DNA from: CAVQEG01 sp963711465
GTDB taxonomy: Bacteria > Bacteroidota > Ignavibacteria > OLB7
NCBI GenBank assembly: GCA_963711465.1
Contig: CAVQEG010000003.1
Span: forward strand, 62,001-126,000
Direction of reading: 5' to 3'
Length of the DNA: 64,000 nucleotides
The notes beneath the pieces were generated by a model that saw nothing but the letters and a program-made list of their open reading frames with translations, was not told where the DNA came from and ran no database searches. Positions 16,449 to 25,033 of this stretch are shown in pieces. Each line of letters starts with the position of its first letter. Positions within the stretch are counted from its first letter, which is position 1. The position numbers and the translations under genes were made by a program.

Positions 16449-16749
16449 GGTGGCGCAGCGATGCCATCCACGTTCCATCATCACTGCTCCAGTAGACCGT
16501 TACCAGTCCCCGCTCGGTACGAAGGATATCGCCTTCGTAGATCTCCCGTCCGTGGGCGTCGAACATGCCGGTGGAGACCATGAGCTCGACGGCATCGCGA
16601 TCGGCGGGATGACTTCGGGGGCGGTGTGTATCCGCGTTCTCGAGGAGCACCAGCGACTCGATGCCACCGGCGGGATCGAAATGAAGTTCCAGCACATCCA
16701 TCACTCGTCGCGCGCCGAGGTGCCACGCGCGGTACCTGCGTTCGATCAT
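16360..16749 (-). CDS. YopX-family protein (second, convergent copy)
   Basis: From ATG at 16749 the 129-aa product reads M-I-E-R-R-Y-R-A-W-H, then V-S-T-G-M-F-D-A-H-G-R-E-I-Y-E-G-D-I-L and V-T-V-Y-W-S-S-D-D-G-T-W, and ends I-A-G-N-V-W-E-S-P. It shares the block F-D-x-H-G-R-E-I-Y-x-G-D-I and the G-N-V-W-x-(S/T)-P ending with the plus-strand neighbour, so the two are paralogs arranged tail to tail, overlapping by 89 bp. The minus copy has no extra C-terminal tail. An inverted duplication of one ancestral gene is the simplest history. Confidence 0.75.
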   Translation of the reverse strand: MIERRYRAWHLGARRVMDVLELHFDPAGGIESLVLLENADTHRPRSHPADRDAVELMVSTGMFDAHGREIYEGDILRTERGLVTVYWSSDDGTWMASLRHLNWCTLADLSRQSPLEIAGNVWESPALLY

Positions 16750-17051
16750 GGTGATCACAGCCGAGGTGCTCGGCCAGTTGGGTTGTCGAACAGTGTCAGC
16801 GAGCGCGTATCGAGCTCGCGTTCGGGTGGCGAGGCGGGCACCGTACGGGACGGGGTGCGGGGTGTGGGTGGATGCTCGTCCGCTCGAGGTCGTCGCTGAC
16901 CGCTCACGTCCGCTCCTGGTGATCGGGACGTCGGCGGGCAGGCCGGGCAAGATACGCACCGGGTCAAAACGAGCAAGATCGCCCTCGTTCGACGCCATTC
17001 CTGGTAGCGGAACAGGGCCTATTTTGCGCTCTCTCGCTTCGAAGCGGGCCT

Positions 17052-18014
17052 GTGCAGAGGCTCAGGCGCAACCGTTCCCACGTCCAGAAATCGATCGCCG
17101 TGTCGGACAAGACGCGCCGGGGAATTCGCTCGGCACAACTCGGACTGCTCGTCAACACGCTGCTTGCGGTCGCCAAGTTCATTGCAGGCGTTGCCGGCAC
17201 GTCCTACGCGCTGATCGCCGATGCGATCGAATCGACCACCGACATTCTTTCGTCGCTCATTGTCTGGAGCGGGCTGCGCGTCGCCTCGCGCGATCCCGAT
17301 GAGGAGTATCCCTTCGGTTACGGCAAGGCCGAGTCGATCGCCACCGCCGCCGTCGCCCTCATGCTCCTGTTCGCCGCGGCGCTCATCGCCATCGAATCGA
17401 TCCGGGAAATCGTCACCCCGCACCATACGCCGAAGGCATGGACGCTCGCTGTGCTCGTCGGCGTGATCCTCATCAAGGCGTTCATGTCCTGGCGCACCCA
17501 CGGCGTCGGCAACGATATCGGTTCGAGCGCTGTGATGGCCGACGCCTGGCACCACCTCTCCGATGCGATCACCTCCGGCGCCGCCTTCATCGGCATATCC
17601 ATCGCACTCGTCGGAGGAGGCGCCTACCGTTCCGCCGACGACTGGGCCGCCCTCTTCGCCTCCGGCGTGATCGCCTACAATGGCTTCGCCATCCTTCGCC
17701 GTACCATTCACGATCTGATGGACCGGACCGCCGGCGAGGAAATTCTGGAGCCGATCTGCCGCGCCGCACTCGGCGTTCCCGACGTGCTCGCCATCGAGAA
17801 ACTCGCCGTCCGACGCTCCGGCATGATCTTCCGCGCCACGCTGCACGTACAGACCTGGCCACGCATGCCGCTGGACGAAGCCCACGTCGTCAGCGGAAAA
17901 GTCAAATCCGCCATCCGCGATGCCGTTCCCCAGGTACAGTACGTGCTGGTCCACATGGAACCCTACGAAGGCACTGCCGACACGCCGAATCCCGCCGCCG
18001 ACCGCCAACGTTAA
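17052..18014 (+). CDS. cation diffusion facilitator (CDF) family metal exporter
   Basis: The ~320-aa protein has six predicted helices and a C-terminal cytoplasmic domain (about residues 225-310), as in the CDF family, which exchanges protons for Zn, Fe, Mn or similar ions. The metal-site motifs are A-D-A-I-E-S-T in helix 2 and A-D-A-W-H-H-L-S-D-A in helix 5 (H-x-x-x-D). F-G-Y-G-K-A-E-S after helix 2 is the typical family loop. The motif A-D-A-I-E in place of the more usual A-D-x-x-H/D makes the metal hard to guess. The GTG at 17100 is an equally good start. The gene stands about 300 bp from the YopX pair; I see nothing in that gap. Confidence 0.9.
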   Translation: MQRLRRNRSHVQKSIAVSDKTRRGIRSAQLGLLVNTLLAVAKFIAGVAGTSYALIADAIESTTDILSSLIVWSGLRVASRDPDEEYPFGYGKAESIATAAVALMLLFAAALIAIESIREIVTPHHTPKAWTLAVLVGVILIKAFMSWRTHGVGNDIGSSAVMADAWHHLSDAITSGAAFIGISIALVGGGAYRSADDWAALFASGVIAYNGFAILRRTIHDLMDRTAGEEILEPICRAALGVPDVLAIEKLAVRRSGMIFRATLHVQTWPRMPLDEAHVVSGKVKSAIRDAVPQVQYVLVHMEPYEGTADTPNPAADRQR

Positions 18015-18052
18015 GATTCCATAACACTGATGCCGGAGAATTCAGGCCGGAA

Positions 18053-18094
18053 TATTTTCTGGACTTCTTTTTCTGGACTCCTCTTTCTGGACAC
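18053..18094 (+). repeat. 3 x 14-bp tandem repeat upstream of the porin gene
   Basis: TTTCTGGAC recurs at an exact 14-bp spacing (the CTGG cores are at 18059, 18073 and 18087), inside the 5' leader of the porin gene. Unit ends vary. It resembles the 14-15-bp repeats at 30726, 39879 and 43441. Confidence 0.75.
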
Positions 18095-18151
18095 CGATCG
18101 TGTTCCGAACCCGGGAGATTCCACAGGACGTTCAATCCAATTCCGACCCTG

Positions 18152-19237
18152 ATGATTCTGCGACTTCTCCTTCGGTCCGCGTTGCTGCTGTTCTCCGCCA
18201 TTGGCGCCTGCGCGCAGAACACCACGGCACCCGATCCGCTGGACCTCTCCGGCGACGTCCGCATTCGCGTCGATGTCGACCGCGCCGACCTTGCCGGTCA
18301 GACCGACCAGTACCAGCGCAATCGCCTCCGCGCTCGTCTGCGATTCGGATTCACCTACCAGCTCAATGACGCCGTCTCCTTCGGCGGTCGACTTCGTACC
18401 GGCAACAGTACGCGCTCGGGGAACATCGATCTCGGTAATGGACTGGTGCCGAAGGCGATCTCCGTCGACCGCGCCTACATCGATGTCAATTGGGGCGACG
18501 GCGACGCGTGGGCGGGCAAGAACGACATGCCGCTGTGGCGCCAGACTCAGCTGTACTGGGACAACGACGCGACACCGGAGGGATTCGCCGCACGCCACGC
18601 GATCATGCTCGATTCCACGTCCCGCCTCAGCTTCGTCGGCGGATTGTTCCTCGTCGATACCGTCATGAGCATCGACTTCACCGACCAGTCGAAAATCCTC
18701 ACCGCACAGGCAGTGTTCACCAAGTCGTTCGCTCCGTGTACGCTGCACGTCGGCGGCACCTATTTCGGACTGATGAATCGCACCGATCTCGTCGACGGCC
18801 GTCAGAACGCTCCCGAATACAGCATGGTTATCGGCGACGCCGCGCTCGGATTCACCCTGTTCGACCGCCCGGTGTCGGCGGGATTCACGTTTGTACGCAA
18901 CCTCGCCGACATGAGCGTCGATACCGTGCTCGGCGATCAGAAGACCGCCTACGCTGCCGTGCTGGACTTCGGCAGCACCAAATCGCTCGGTGACTGGATG
19001 CTCGGCGCGTCGTATGGATACGTGGAGGAATACGCTGTGCCGGAACCGTACGCGCAGGATGATTGGTTTCCCAGCAGTCCGCAGATCGCCAGCGATTTCA
19101 AGGGACTCGAGCTCCACGCCGGTCTCGGTCTCGGAAGCGGAATGAATCTCGTCGCAACGCTGTGGATGGTGAAGGGAATTGCTGTCGATGCCAACAGCGG
19201 AACGCGATTCCGACTCGACTGGATGGCGAAGTTCTGA
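18152..19237 (+). CDS. outer-membrane porin-like beta-barrel
   Basis: The ATG at 18152 begins a signal peptide (M-I-L-R-L-L-L-R-S-A-L-L-L-F-S-A-I-G-A-C-A-Q); the frame is open far upstream, but that part overlaps the CDF gene in another frame. The 361-aa product opens with L-D-L-S-G-D-V-R-I-R-V and R-N-R-L-R-A-R-L-R-F-G, then shows alternating amphipathic strands ending in F-R-L-D-W-M-A-K-F, whose terminal Phe is typical of barrel proteins. It resembles putative alginate-type or general porins of Bacteroidota. The substrate is unknown. A 14-bp tandem repeat lies in its leader. Confidence 0.8.
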   Translation: MILRLLLRSALLLFSAIGACAQNTTAPDPLDLSGDVRIRVDVDRADLAGQTDQYQRNRLRARLRFGFTYQLNDAVSFGGRLRTGNSTRSGNIDLGNGLVPKAISVDRAYIDVNWGDGDAWAGKNDMPLWRQTQLYWDNDATPEGFAARHAIMLDSTSRLSFVGGLFLVDTVMSIDFTDQSKILTAQAVFTKSFAPCTLHVGGTYFGLMNRTDLVDGRQNAPEYSMVIGDAALGFTLFDRPVSAGFTFVRNLADMSVDTVLGDQKTAYAAVLDFGSTKSLGDWMLGASYGYVEEYAVPEPYAQDDWFPSSPQIASDFKGLELHAGLGLGSGMNLVATLWMVKGIAVDANSGTRFRLDWMAKF

Positions 19238-19363
19238 GCGGGACATCTGGTACACGAACCGGGAATTGCCTTTCTTCGACGCTCCGGCTCCCGTGAGCGA
19301 GCGCTCGTGCACCCCGGGTGGCTGAATTCTCAGACCGCATTACATCCTGTGAGGCACGCATTC

Positions 19364-20149
19364 ATGGCAATTCGCAGTTTCCGCATACCGCTGCTCCTCA
19401 TCGCGTTCATTCCCGCCGTCGTTCTTGCCGCTCCGTCGCTTCCAGCACCGATCCCCTCGTGTGCCGGCTCCGCACACGCTGGCACCGTAGACGAAATGGC
19501 GCGCGCGCTGAACGAATCCGTGCGCTCAGCGGCGGTCGATGACCACCTCGTGCGATATGCACCGCATCCAGACTCGGTTCCAACCATGTCATCCGTCCTG
19601 CACGGGCTCCGCGCAATGAAGGTGACCGGATCGATGCGCGATTCCCTTCTGACGGCCATCGACTCCGCGGCGACGCAGCTGCGTTCGAAGCTCGATTCGC
19701 AGGTGAAACAGCAAATCGAGGAACTCGACGTTCGTGCACCGGATGTGGACGGCGCAACCGTACTGTGGATCCTCGACAGCACGTCGGTGGGAACCGTTTG
19801 GGATTTTGCCGACGAAATGGCAACCGTCCTCCATCTGCCGCAGGACCGCGTTGAAGCCGAACGTCTGAGCGATATCTACTACACCGGGCGATCGCTGCAG
19901 GAACTGTTGAAGGCGCGACAGCGGGACCTCGTCCTGGTCGCGAACTCCGCCTCCGAATCGTTCGATGTCGTGGCGCTGTTTCCGGTGAAGGACCTCGGAA
20001 CTGCCAATGCGCGGTTGACGTTGGTTCCATGGCAACACGGTGACATCATGTCCATGTTGGGCAGGGAACAACTCGGGCAACTGCGGCAGATGTATTTCCA
20101 GCATTCCGGCGACCTCCAGCCGATCCGCTTGACGCTGGAGCCGGATTGA
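19364..20149 (+). CDS. secreted protein of unknown function (paralog 1)
   Basis: The start at 19364 gives a signal peptide (M-A-I-R-S-F-R-I-P-L-L-L-I-A-F). The 261-aa product is alpha-helical by composition and has no recognised domain. Towards its end it has N-A-R-L-T-L-V-P-W-Q-H-G-D-I-M-S-M-L-G, closely matching N-A-R-L-T-H-T-P-W-Q-A-D-D-V-R-R-M-L-G in the next gene. The two also share R-D-(D/L)-L-V-L and a central Y-x-x-G region. They are tandem paralogs, and the first has an extra 50 residues. Their job is not visible in the sequence. Confidence 0.7.
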   Translation: MAIRSFRIPLLLIAFIPAVVLAAPSLPAPIPSCAGSAHAGTVDEMARALNESVRSAAVDDHLVRYAPHPDSVPTMSSVLHGLRAMKVTGSMRDSLLTAIDSAATQLRSKLDSQVKQQIEELDVRAPDVDGATVLWILDSTSVGTVWDFADEMATVLHLPQDRVEAERLSDIYYTGRSLQELLKARQRDLVLVANSASESFDVVALFPVKDLGTANARLTLVPWQHGDIMSMLGREQLGQLRQMYFQHSGDLQPIRLTLEPD

Positions 20150-20286
20150 TCGGCAGGTGGAATTAAACCCAACGTCTCGGCCGGCGTCTCTGCGTTCACT
20201 TCGAATTCAGACGGCGAGCATGCGGATGCCTCCCGGACGTGAGCCTCGCCGTCGACACCACGCTCACAGTACCGAGGGATGCAGTC

Positions 20287-20907
20287 ATGATTCGTCGTGG
20301 TTTATCGCTTCTGCTCCTCACCCCGTTTCTCCCCGTAATTGCACTTGCTTCGACTGCCGGCGGTTCCGTTCAGGGACTCGTCGCCATGCGGCTGCAGGGT
20401 TACGTGCGCGACAGGATGCTGATCGCCGTCGACAGCCAGGCAGACGCCGCTCGTGAGACGCTGACAGCGTATGCCAACAGCGTTCTGGACGAGCCGCTCT
20501 CCGACGGTGTGAATCGGATGCTCGACGTCATCGAAAGTCCGAACGGCAAGAGCTATGAGTCGTTCAAAGCGACGCTTGCGCGGGCATACGACGTGGCGCC
20601 CGGGGATTTCGACGACGTGACGTTGAACAAGGCGTACCAGCTCGGCATGGAGCTGGCGGCCCGCGCAGGATCGAATCGCGACGATCTCGTCCTGTTGATC
20701 TCCGGAGAGGGGGTCGACGCGAGCATCGTCGCCATGCTGGAGATCAGCGGACTCGATGGCAAGAATGCTCGGCTCACGCACACGCCATGGCAGGCCGACG
20801 ACGTACGGCGGATGCTGGGCGAAACGTCCTACCGAAATCTGACGATGGCGGTCACCACCACGGCGCCGGGGTTGGAACCGGTCGCACTCACGATCGAACG
20901 AAAGTAA
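20287..20907 (+). CDS. secreted protein of unknown function (paralog 2)
   Basis: The 206-aa product starts with a signal peptide (M-I-R-R-G-L-S-L-L-L-L-T-P-F-L-P-V-I-A-L-A). It shares with the preceding gene the block N-A-R-L-T-x-x-P-W-Q-x-x-D-(I/V)-x-x-M-L-G and a final P-(I/V)-(R/A)-L-T-(L/I)-E. No known domain is seen. A long perfect hairpin at 20938-20978 follows, closing the two-gene unit. Confidence 0.7.
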   Translation: MIRRGLSLLLLTPFLPVIALASTAGGSVQGLVAMRLQGYVRDRMLIAVDSQADAARETLTAYANSVLDEPLSDGVNRMLDVIESPNGKSYESFKATLARAYDVAPGDFDDVTLNKAYQLGMELAARAGSNRDDLVLLISGEGVDASIVAMLEISGLDGKNARLTHTPWQADDVRRMLGETSYRNLTMAVTTTAPGLEPVALTIERK

Positions 20908-20937
20908 TTGACGGTTGAACGGCTAACGAGCCGGCAA

Positions 20938-20978
20938 ATGCAACGAGGGCCCGCGACTATCGCGGGCCCTCGTTGCAT
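20938..20978 (+). terminator. 19-bp perfect hairpin after the paralog pair
   Basis: Arms 20938-20956 and 20960-20978 are fully complementary around a 3-nt loop, with GAGGGCCCGCGA in the left arm. There is no T-run after it, so it may act as a rho-dependent or processing structure. Confidence 0.6.
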
Positions 20979-21071
20979 CTATGGGCGAGGAAGGAATTAC
21001 ATTCGACTGACAATGACCATATTCGCTCCACCCGTTCCGCCGTCTTTCCAGGTATCAATACAACGCCAACT

Positions 21072-22691
21072 ATGAACGCGATTGCCCACACCATGCTTAT
21101 CGGTGCGGCGTTACTCGTGGCCGTCCCGCTCAGTGCTCAGACGGATTCCACGAGCAACCCGCGGTCACTGGATCCACGCGTCGAGGTCAGGCCGCTCATG
21201 CGCGTACAGACCGGCGCCGTTCGAATCGACATCGATGCGCGCAATGGTCGGCTCTATTACCTGCTGCTCGACGGAAGTGTCTACGAAATCGATACGGCGA
21301 CGTGGACCGAGCGGTTGAAGTACACCACGGAGGATCATGGAATTTCATCGGCGGCAGGTCTTGCGATCGGTGCCGATGGAACGATGTACATCGTGGGCAA
21401 TCAGTATGAAAACGATTCGGTGGCGCTGCGACTGGTCCGGGGCGTTCCGTCGGGTGATTCGCTCGTATTCTCCGTCGTCGCCCGCAGCGAACCGTACCCT
21501 TTGAATTTTCATTACAACCACACGTTCAACGCGATCGCCATCGATCCGTCGGGCAACTATCTCTACGTCAACAGCGGCGCGAGGACGGACCATGGGGAGG
21601 CGGAATATTCCGACGGTCCGCTCGCCGGTCTTCGCGACGTTCCGTTGACGGCCAAGATCCTTCGCATACCGGTTGATGCTCAGGATCTGTATCTGCCGGA
21701 CGATCTCGATTCGCTCAACGCGCTCGGGGCAATATTCGCCGAAGGGGTGCGCAATCCCTACGACATGGCGTTCGCGCCGAACGGTGATTTGTTCGAAGTG
21801 GAAAACTGCAGCGACCGGGATGATCCGGAGGAAATGAACTGGCTTCGGCAGGGCGAGCATTACGGCTTTCCATGGAGAATGGGGCTCGACGACAACCCGC
21901 AGCAGTTCGCGGGGTACGATCCGGCGTCAGATCCATTCATCAATCCCGGTTCGTTCGCACTGCAGCATGGATTCTTCCATGACGACGCCGGGTTCCCGGC
22001 ACGACCCGACATCCCGTTCGTACGTCCGGTCGTGAATCTCGGTCCGGACGCCGACATGATGCGCGACTCGACCGGAGCGATCATCGACGCCAGTGAAACG
22101 GGGCACGTGATCACGACCTTCACGCCGCACCGTTCGCCGCTGGGTCTCGTCTTCGCCGCCGACGCTTCGATCGATTCCACCTATCGCGGCAACGCATTCG
22201 TGTTGAGCTGGAACGACAGCAGCGACGCGCTGCTCAAACCATTCGGCGAACCGGGGGAGGACATGCTGCGGGTCGAACTGGGAAAGGTGGGACTCGTGTA
22301 CACGGCTCACGTGTACCGGATGGTGGAGGAATTCGTGCATCCCATTGACGCGGTAATGGTGGGGAATCGAATACTGGTACTGGAACTCAACGACCATCCG
22401 CGGCTCTACGAGGTCACCCTGCCGAAGGCGCCGACGGTATCGGTACCGCAGGCGAGGGAAGACGTGCCGGAGCTTCGGGCAATGGGATACGGTGATGAAA
22501 TCCACGTCGAGTACAGCGGATTTCGCGCGGGCGGTGCGACGCTACAGGTAGTCGACGTACTCGGCCGAACCGTCGCCAGGAGGCGCATCGAAGCGGTGCG
22601 GGGAACGGTGTCGGTGCGGGTCCCCGCCTCCGGACAGTACTTCGTTTCGATAGCCCCGGGTCAGGCAATTCGAGTGTCGGTCGAGAAGTAG
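21072..22691 (+). CDS. PQQ-dehydrogenase-like beta-propeller protein with T9SS sorting domain
   Basis: From ATG at 21072 the ~539-aa product has a signal peptide (to L-S-A-Q). It then resembles soluble glucose/sorbosone dehydrogenase propellers: D-H-G-I-S-S-A-A-G-L-A-I-G, H-Y-N-H-T-F-N-A-I-A-I-D, R-N-P-Y-D-M-A-F-A-P-N-G-D-L-F, and E-H-Y-G-F-P-W-R-M-G. H-x-N-H and the R-N-P-Y loop are typical of that fold. Whether PQQ binds cannot be decided. The last 70 residues (A-T-L-Q-V-V-D-V-L-G-R-T-V, S-G-Q-Y-F-V-S-I) are a T9SS sorting domain. The gene ends 12 bp before the repeat island. Confidence 0.8.
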   Translation: MNAIAHTMLIGAALLVAVPLSAQTDSTSNPRSLDPRVEVRPLMRVQTGAVRIDIDARNGRLYYLLLDGSVYEIDTATWTERLKYTTEDHGISSAAGLAIGADGTMYIVGNQYENDSVALRLVRGVPSGDSLVFSVVARSEPYPLNFHYNHTFNAIAIDPSGNYLYVNSGARTDHGEAEYSDGPLAGLRDVPLTAKILRIPVDAQDLYLPDDLDSLNALGAIFAEGVRNPYDMAFAPNGDLFEVENCSDRDDPEEMNWLRQGEHYGFPWRMGLDDNPQQFAGYDPASDPFINPGSFALQHGFFHDDAGFPARPDIPFVRPVVNLGPDADMMRDSTGAIIDASETGHVITTFTPHRSPLGLVFAADASIDSTYRGNAFVLSWNDSSDALLKPFGEPGEDMLRVELGKVGLVYTAHVYRMVEEFVHPIDAVMVGNRILVLELNDHPRLYEVTLPKAPTVSVPQAREDVPELRAMGYGDEIHVEYSGFRAGGATLQVVDVLGRTVARRRIEAVRGTVSVRVPASGQYFVSIAPGQAIRVSVEK

Positions 22692-22702
22692 GAGGATCAC
22701 AC

Positions 22703-23262
22703 ACCGCGGGATGTCCTCGGGTGTAGCGGTAGACCGCGGGATGTCCTCGGGTGTAGCGGTAGACCGCGGGTGTCCTCGGGTGTAGCGGTAGACCGCGGGA
22801 TGTCCTCGGGAGTGGCGGAAGGCCGCGGGATGTCCTCGGGTGTAGCGGTAGACTGCGGGGTGTCCTCGAGTGTAGCGGTAGACCGCGGGATGTCCTCGAG
22901 TGTAGCGGTAGACCGCGGGGTGTCCTCGGGAGTAGCGGAAGGCCGCGGGATGTCCTCGGGTGTAGCGGTAGATCGCGGGTGTCCTCGAGTGTAGCGGTAG
23001 ACCGCGGGGAGTCCTCGGGTGTAGCGGTAGACCGCGGGGAGTCCTCGGGTGTAGCGGTAGACCGCGGGATGTCCTCGGGTGTAGCGGTAGACCGCGGGAT
23101 GTCCTCGGGAGTAGCGGTAGACCGTGGGGAGTCCTCGGGTGTGGCGGAAGGCCGCGGGAGTGGTGGAAGGCCGCGGGATGTCCTCGGGTGTAGCGGTAGA
23201 CCGCGGGGTGTCCTCGGGTGTAGCGGTAGACCGCGGGGTGTCCTCGGGTGTAGCGGTAGACC
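22703..23262. repeat. tandem array of 18 30-bp units (array A)
   Basis: I count 18 full copies of a 30-bp unit, core GTCCTCGGGTGTAGCGG followed by TAGACCGCGGG, plus one 15-bp partial copy near 23157-23171. Units differ by a few substitutions (GAGTGT for GGGTGT, GGAAGG for GGTAGA) and two are 29 bp. There are no spacers, so it is not CRISPR. The unit length is a multiple of three, so frames in both directions stay open and encode repeats such as T-P-E-D-T-P-R-S-T-A; no ribosome site or domain supports translation. Confidence 0.9.
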
Positions 23263-23619
23263 GACTGTCGCGACGGCAGAGCCGTCGCGAGGTCGCGGTG
23301 GTGTCAGTTCCGGCACTGCTACATTCGTGCGGTGGAGCCCGCTCGTGTACTGACAAGACGTTGTTCGGCAGGTCGGAGCGAACAGCATCCTTCGGCGGTG
23401 TACCTCGGCGTCGTGAGCGATGCCAAACTACGGCGGTGTATCTCGGCGTCGTGAGCTGCCGTCTTTCAAACGCCCGTGCACTGCTGACGCCGCCGCCTCC
23501 GATGGGAACGCCGTCTTGTCACTACCCCCGACCCCTTCGCCGCATGAATGTAGCAGCGAAAGAACTGACACCACCGCGACCTCGCGACGGCTCTGCCGTC
23601 GCGACAGTCGGTCTACCGC
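23253..23619. repeat. long imperfect inverted repeat with REP-like hairpins
   Basis: Left arm 23253-23379 and right arm 23497-23619 are inverted copies. The outermost 57 bp are near-identical and the match continues with gaps (TGCTACATTC, TGACAAGACG). Each arm holds TCGCGACGGC-AGA-GCCGTCGCGA-type hairpins (23268-23290 and 23582-23604). In the left arm the hairpin is preceded by GTAG, as in REP sequences. Between the arms is a direct repeat of 26 bp with one mismatch (23393-23418 and 23431-23456, CGGCGGTGTAyCTCGGCG...). No gene is supported inside. Confidence 0.85.
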
Positions 23620-23788
23620 CACACCCGAGGACAAGCCGTCGGTCTACCGCCACACCCGAGGACAAGCCGTCGGTCTACCGCCGTACCCGAGGACAAGCCG
23701 TCGGTCTACCGCTACACCCGAGGACAAGCCGTCGGTCTACCGCCACACCCGAGGACAAGCCATCGGTCTACCGCCACACCCGAGGACC
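23605..23788. repeat. inverted array of 31-bp units (array B)
   Basis: Six copies of a 31-bp unit containing GGTCTACCGCCACACCCGAG then GACAAGCCGTC are present, the last truncated. The first 23 bp are the reverse complement of the array A core, while the 8-bp linker (AAGCCGTC) is different. The last unit runs into a plus-strand hairpin (ACCCCGC...GCGGGGT, then TTTCTT) whose loop contains the stop codon of the YihY-like gene. Confidence 0.88.
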
Positions 23789-23794
23789 CCGCGC

Positions 23795-24805
23795 TCACTC
23801 GTGCGGGGTTTCTTCTCGCATTCGAACGCGGTATTCCCTGGCTTCCTGTCCGTTGCTGGTGGTGTCGTGGCCGTCGCGACTTCCGGCGCTGCGCCCCTGA
23901 TGCACGTGCTTCGTCGTGTGGACGACGCGGACGGCGCCCGACTCGGGCGTGATTCCCGTTCCGTGACGCTCCGCCCAGGCCTGCGTGAACTCCGCGCCGA
24001 TGAGCAGCAGCATCGACGAGTAGTAAATCCAGATCAGCAGGATCGCCAGTGAGCCGGCAGCACCGAACATGGTGCCGACGCTGCTTTTGCCGAGGTAGAA
24101 CCCGATGGCGAATTTGCCCGCGATGAACAGCGCCGCCGTCACCGCCGCACCCATCCACACGTTGCTCCAGGAGATCACCGCGTCGGGCATCACCTTGAAT
24201 ATCGCCGCGAACAGGAGTGTGAAGAGCGTGAAGGAGAGGCCGAGGTTGAGCAACCACAGAACGATGTCGGAGAGTCCGCCGAGCTTACCGGAGATGAAGG
24301 TGCCGAATGCCGATAGCAGCGCGCTGAGGGCGAGCGATACGCCGAGCAGAAATCCCAGGGCAAGGATCATCCCGAGCGAAAGCAGGCGCTTGACGAGGAA
24401 GTTCCGCAGTCCACTTGCCTCGGGATCGGGCTTGACCTCCCAGGCACGGTTGAGCGCTGCCTGCAGCTGGACGAAGGCGCCCGTGCCGGCGACGATCACC
24501 GCGCCGATGCCGACGATCGTCCGCCAGATGCTGCCGCCGGTGGCGCTGTGGGCGTAGGAGATGATCGATTCAATCTGCGAGGTGCCCTTCGGACCGATCA
24601 GACTCGCCGCCTCGCCGGTAATGGCATGCTGCACTTCGGCCGGACTCCAGATGAAGCCGGCGATGGTAACCAGCAGAATCATCAGCGGCGGCAGCGCGAA
24701 CGTCGTGTAGTAGGCGATAGCCCCGGCCATCATCGGACAGTCGTCCTCTCCGAATTCGGAAAAGACCTCCTTGAGGAATTTCCAGCTCGTCGAAAGTGCG
24801 CTCAT
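23795..24805 (-). CDS. YihY/BrkB-family inner-membrane protein
   Basis: From ATG at 24805 (M-S-A-L-S-T-S-W-K-F-L-K) the ~336-aa product has the family N-terminus D-D-C-P-M-M-A-G-A-I-A-Y-Y-T-T-F-A-L-P-P-L and six helices. T-G-A-F-V-Q-L-Q-A-A-L-N-R-A-W-E-V lies between helices 2 and 3, and I-L-L-I-W-I-Y-Y-S-S-M-L-L-L-I-G-A-E-F-T in helix 6. The family (once called RNase BN, now thought a transporter-like membrane protein) has no agreed function. The hydrophilic tail after E-R-H-G-T (about 45 residues) ends at the edge of repeat array B, and its last codons may derive from that repeat. Confidence 0.9.
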   Translation of the reverse strand: MSALSTSWKFLKEVFSEFGEDDCPMMAGAIAYYTTFALPPLMILLVTIAGFIWSPAEVQHAITGEAASLIGPKGTSQIESIISYAHSATGGSIWRTIVGIGAVIVAGTGAFVQLQAALNRAWEVKPDPEASGLRNFLVKRLLSLGMILALGFLLGVSLALSALLSAFGTFISGKLGGLSDIVLWLLNLGLSFTLFTLLFAAIFKVMPDAVISWSNVWMGAAVTAALFIAGKFAIGFYLGKSSVGTMFGAAGSLAILLIWIYYSSMLLLIGAEFTQAWAERHGTGITPESGAVRVVHTTKHVHQGRSAGSRDGHDTTSNGQEAREYRVRMREETPHE

Positions 24806-25033
24806 AGTGGTGCGAAGTCGTTCGACATTCGGTAGAGTCGGCCGATGCAAAGGCCGCGCCGGATGATCCGAATTCGTATGTTCGCTTCCCTTCGGATTCA
24901 TTCCGAACCGTCCCTGTCCGCGCCACGGCGCCCACCTCCATTCGAGTCCGCCCTTCACCTCACCCCTGCGGCATCGGACCCTCCGTGATCGCGTGGCTCA
25001 TTCGTTCAACCCGTCACTACAAGAGGTCGCGCA

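Noticed and set aside
22703..23262. CRISPR array
   Set aside because: Units follow one another without spacers, and no cas gene is in the window.
22697..23356. Coding gene for a T-P-E-D-type repeat protein (minus strand)
   Set aside because: The open frame follows from a 30-bp unit that is a multiple of three; frames in both directions are open and there is no ribosome site, signal or domain.
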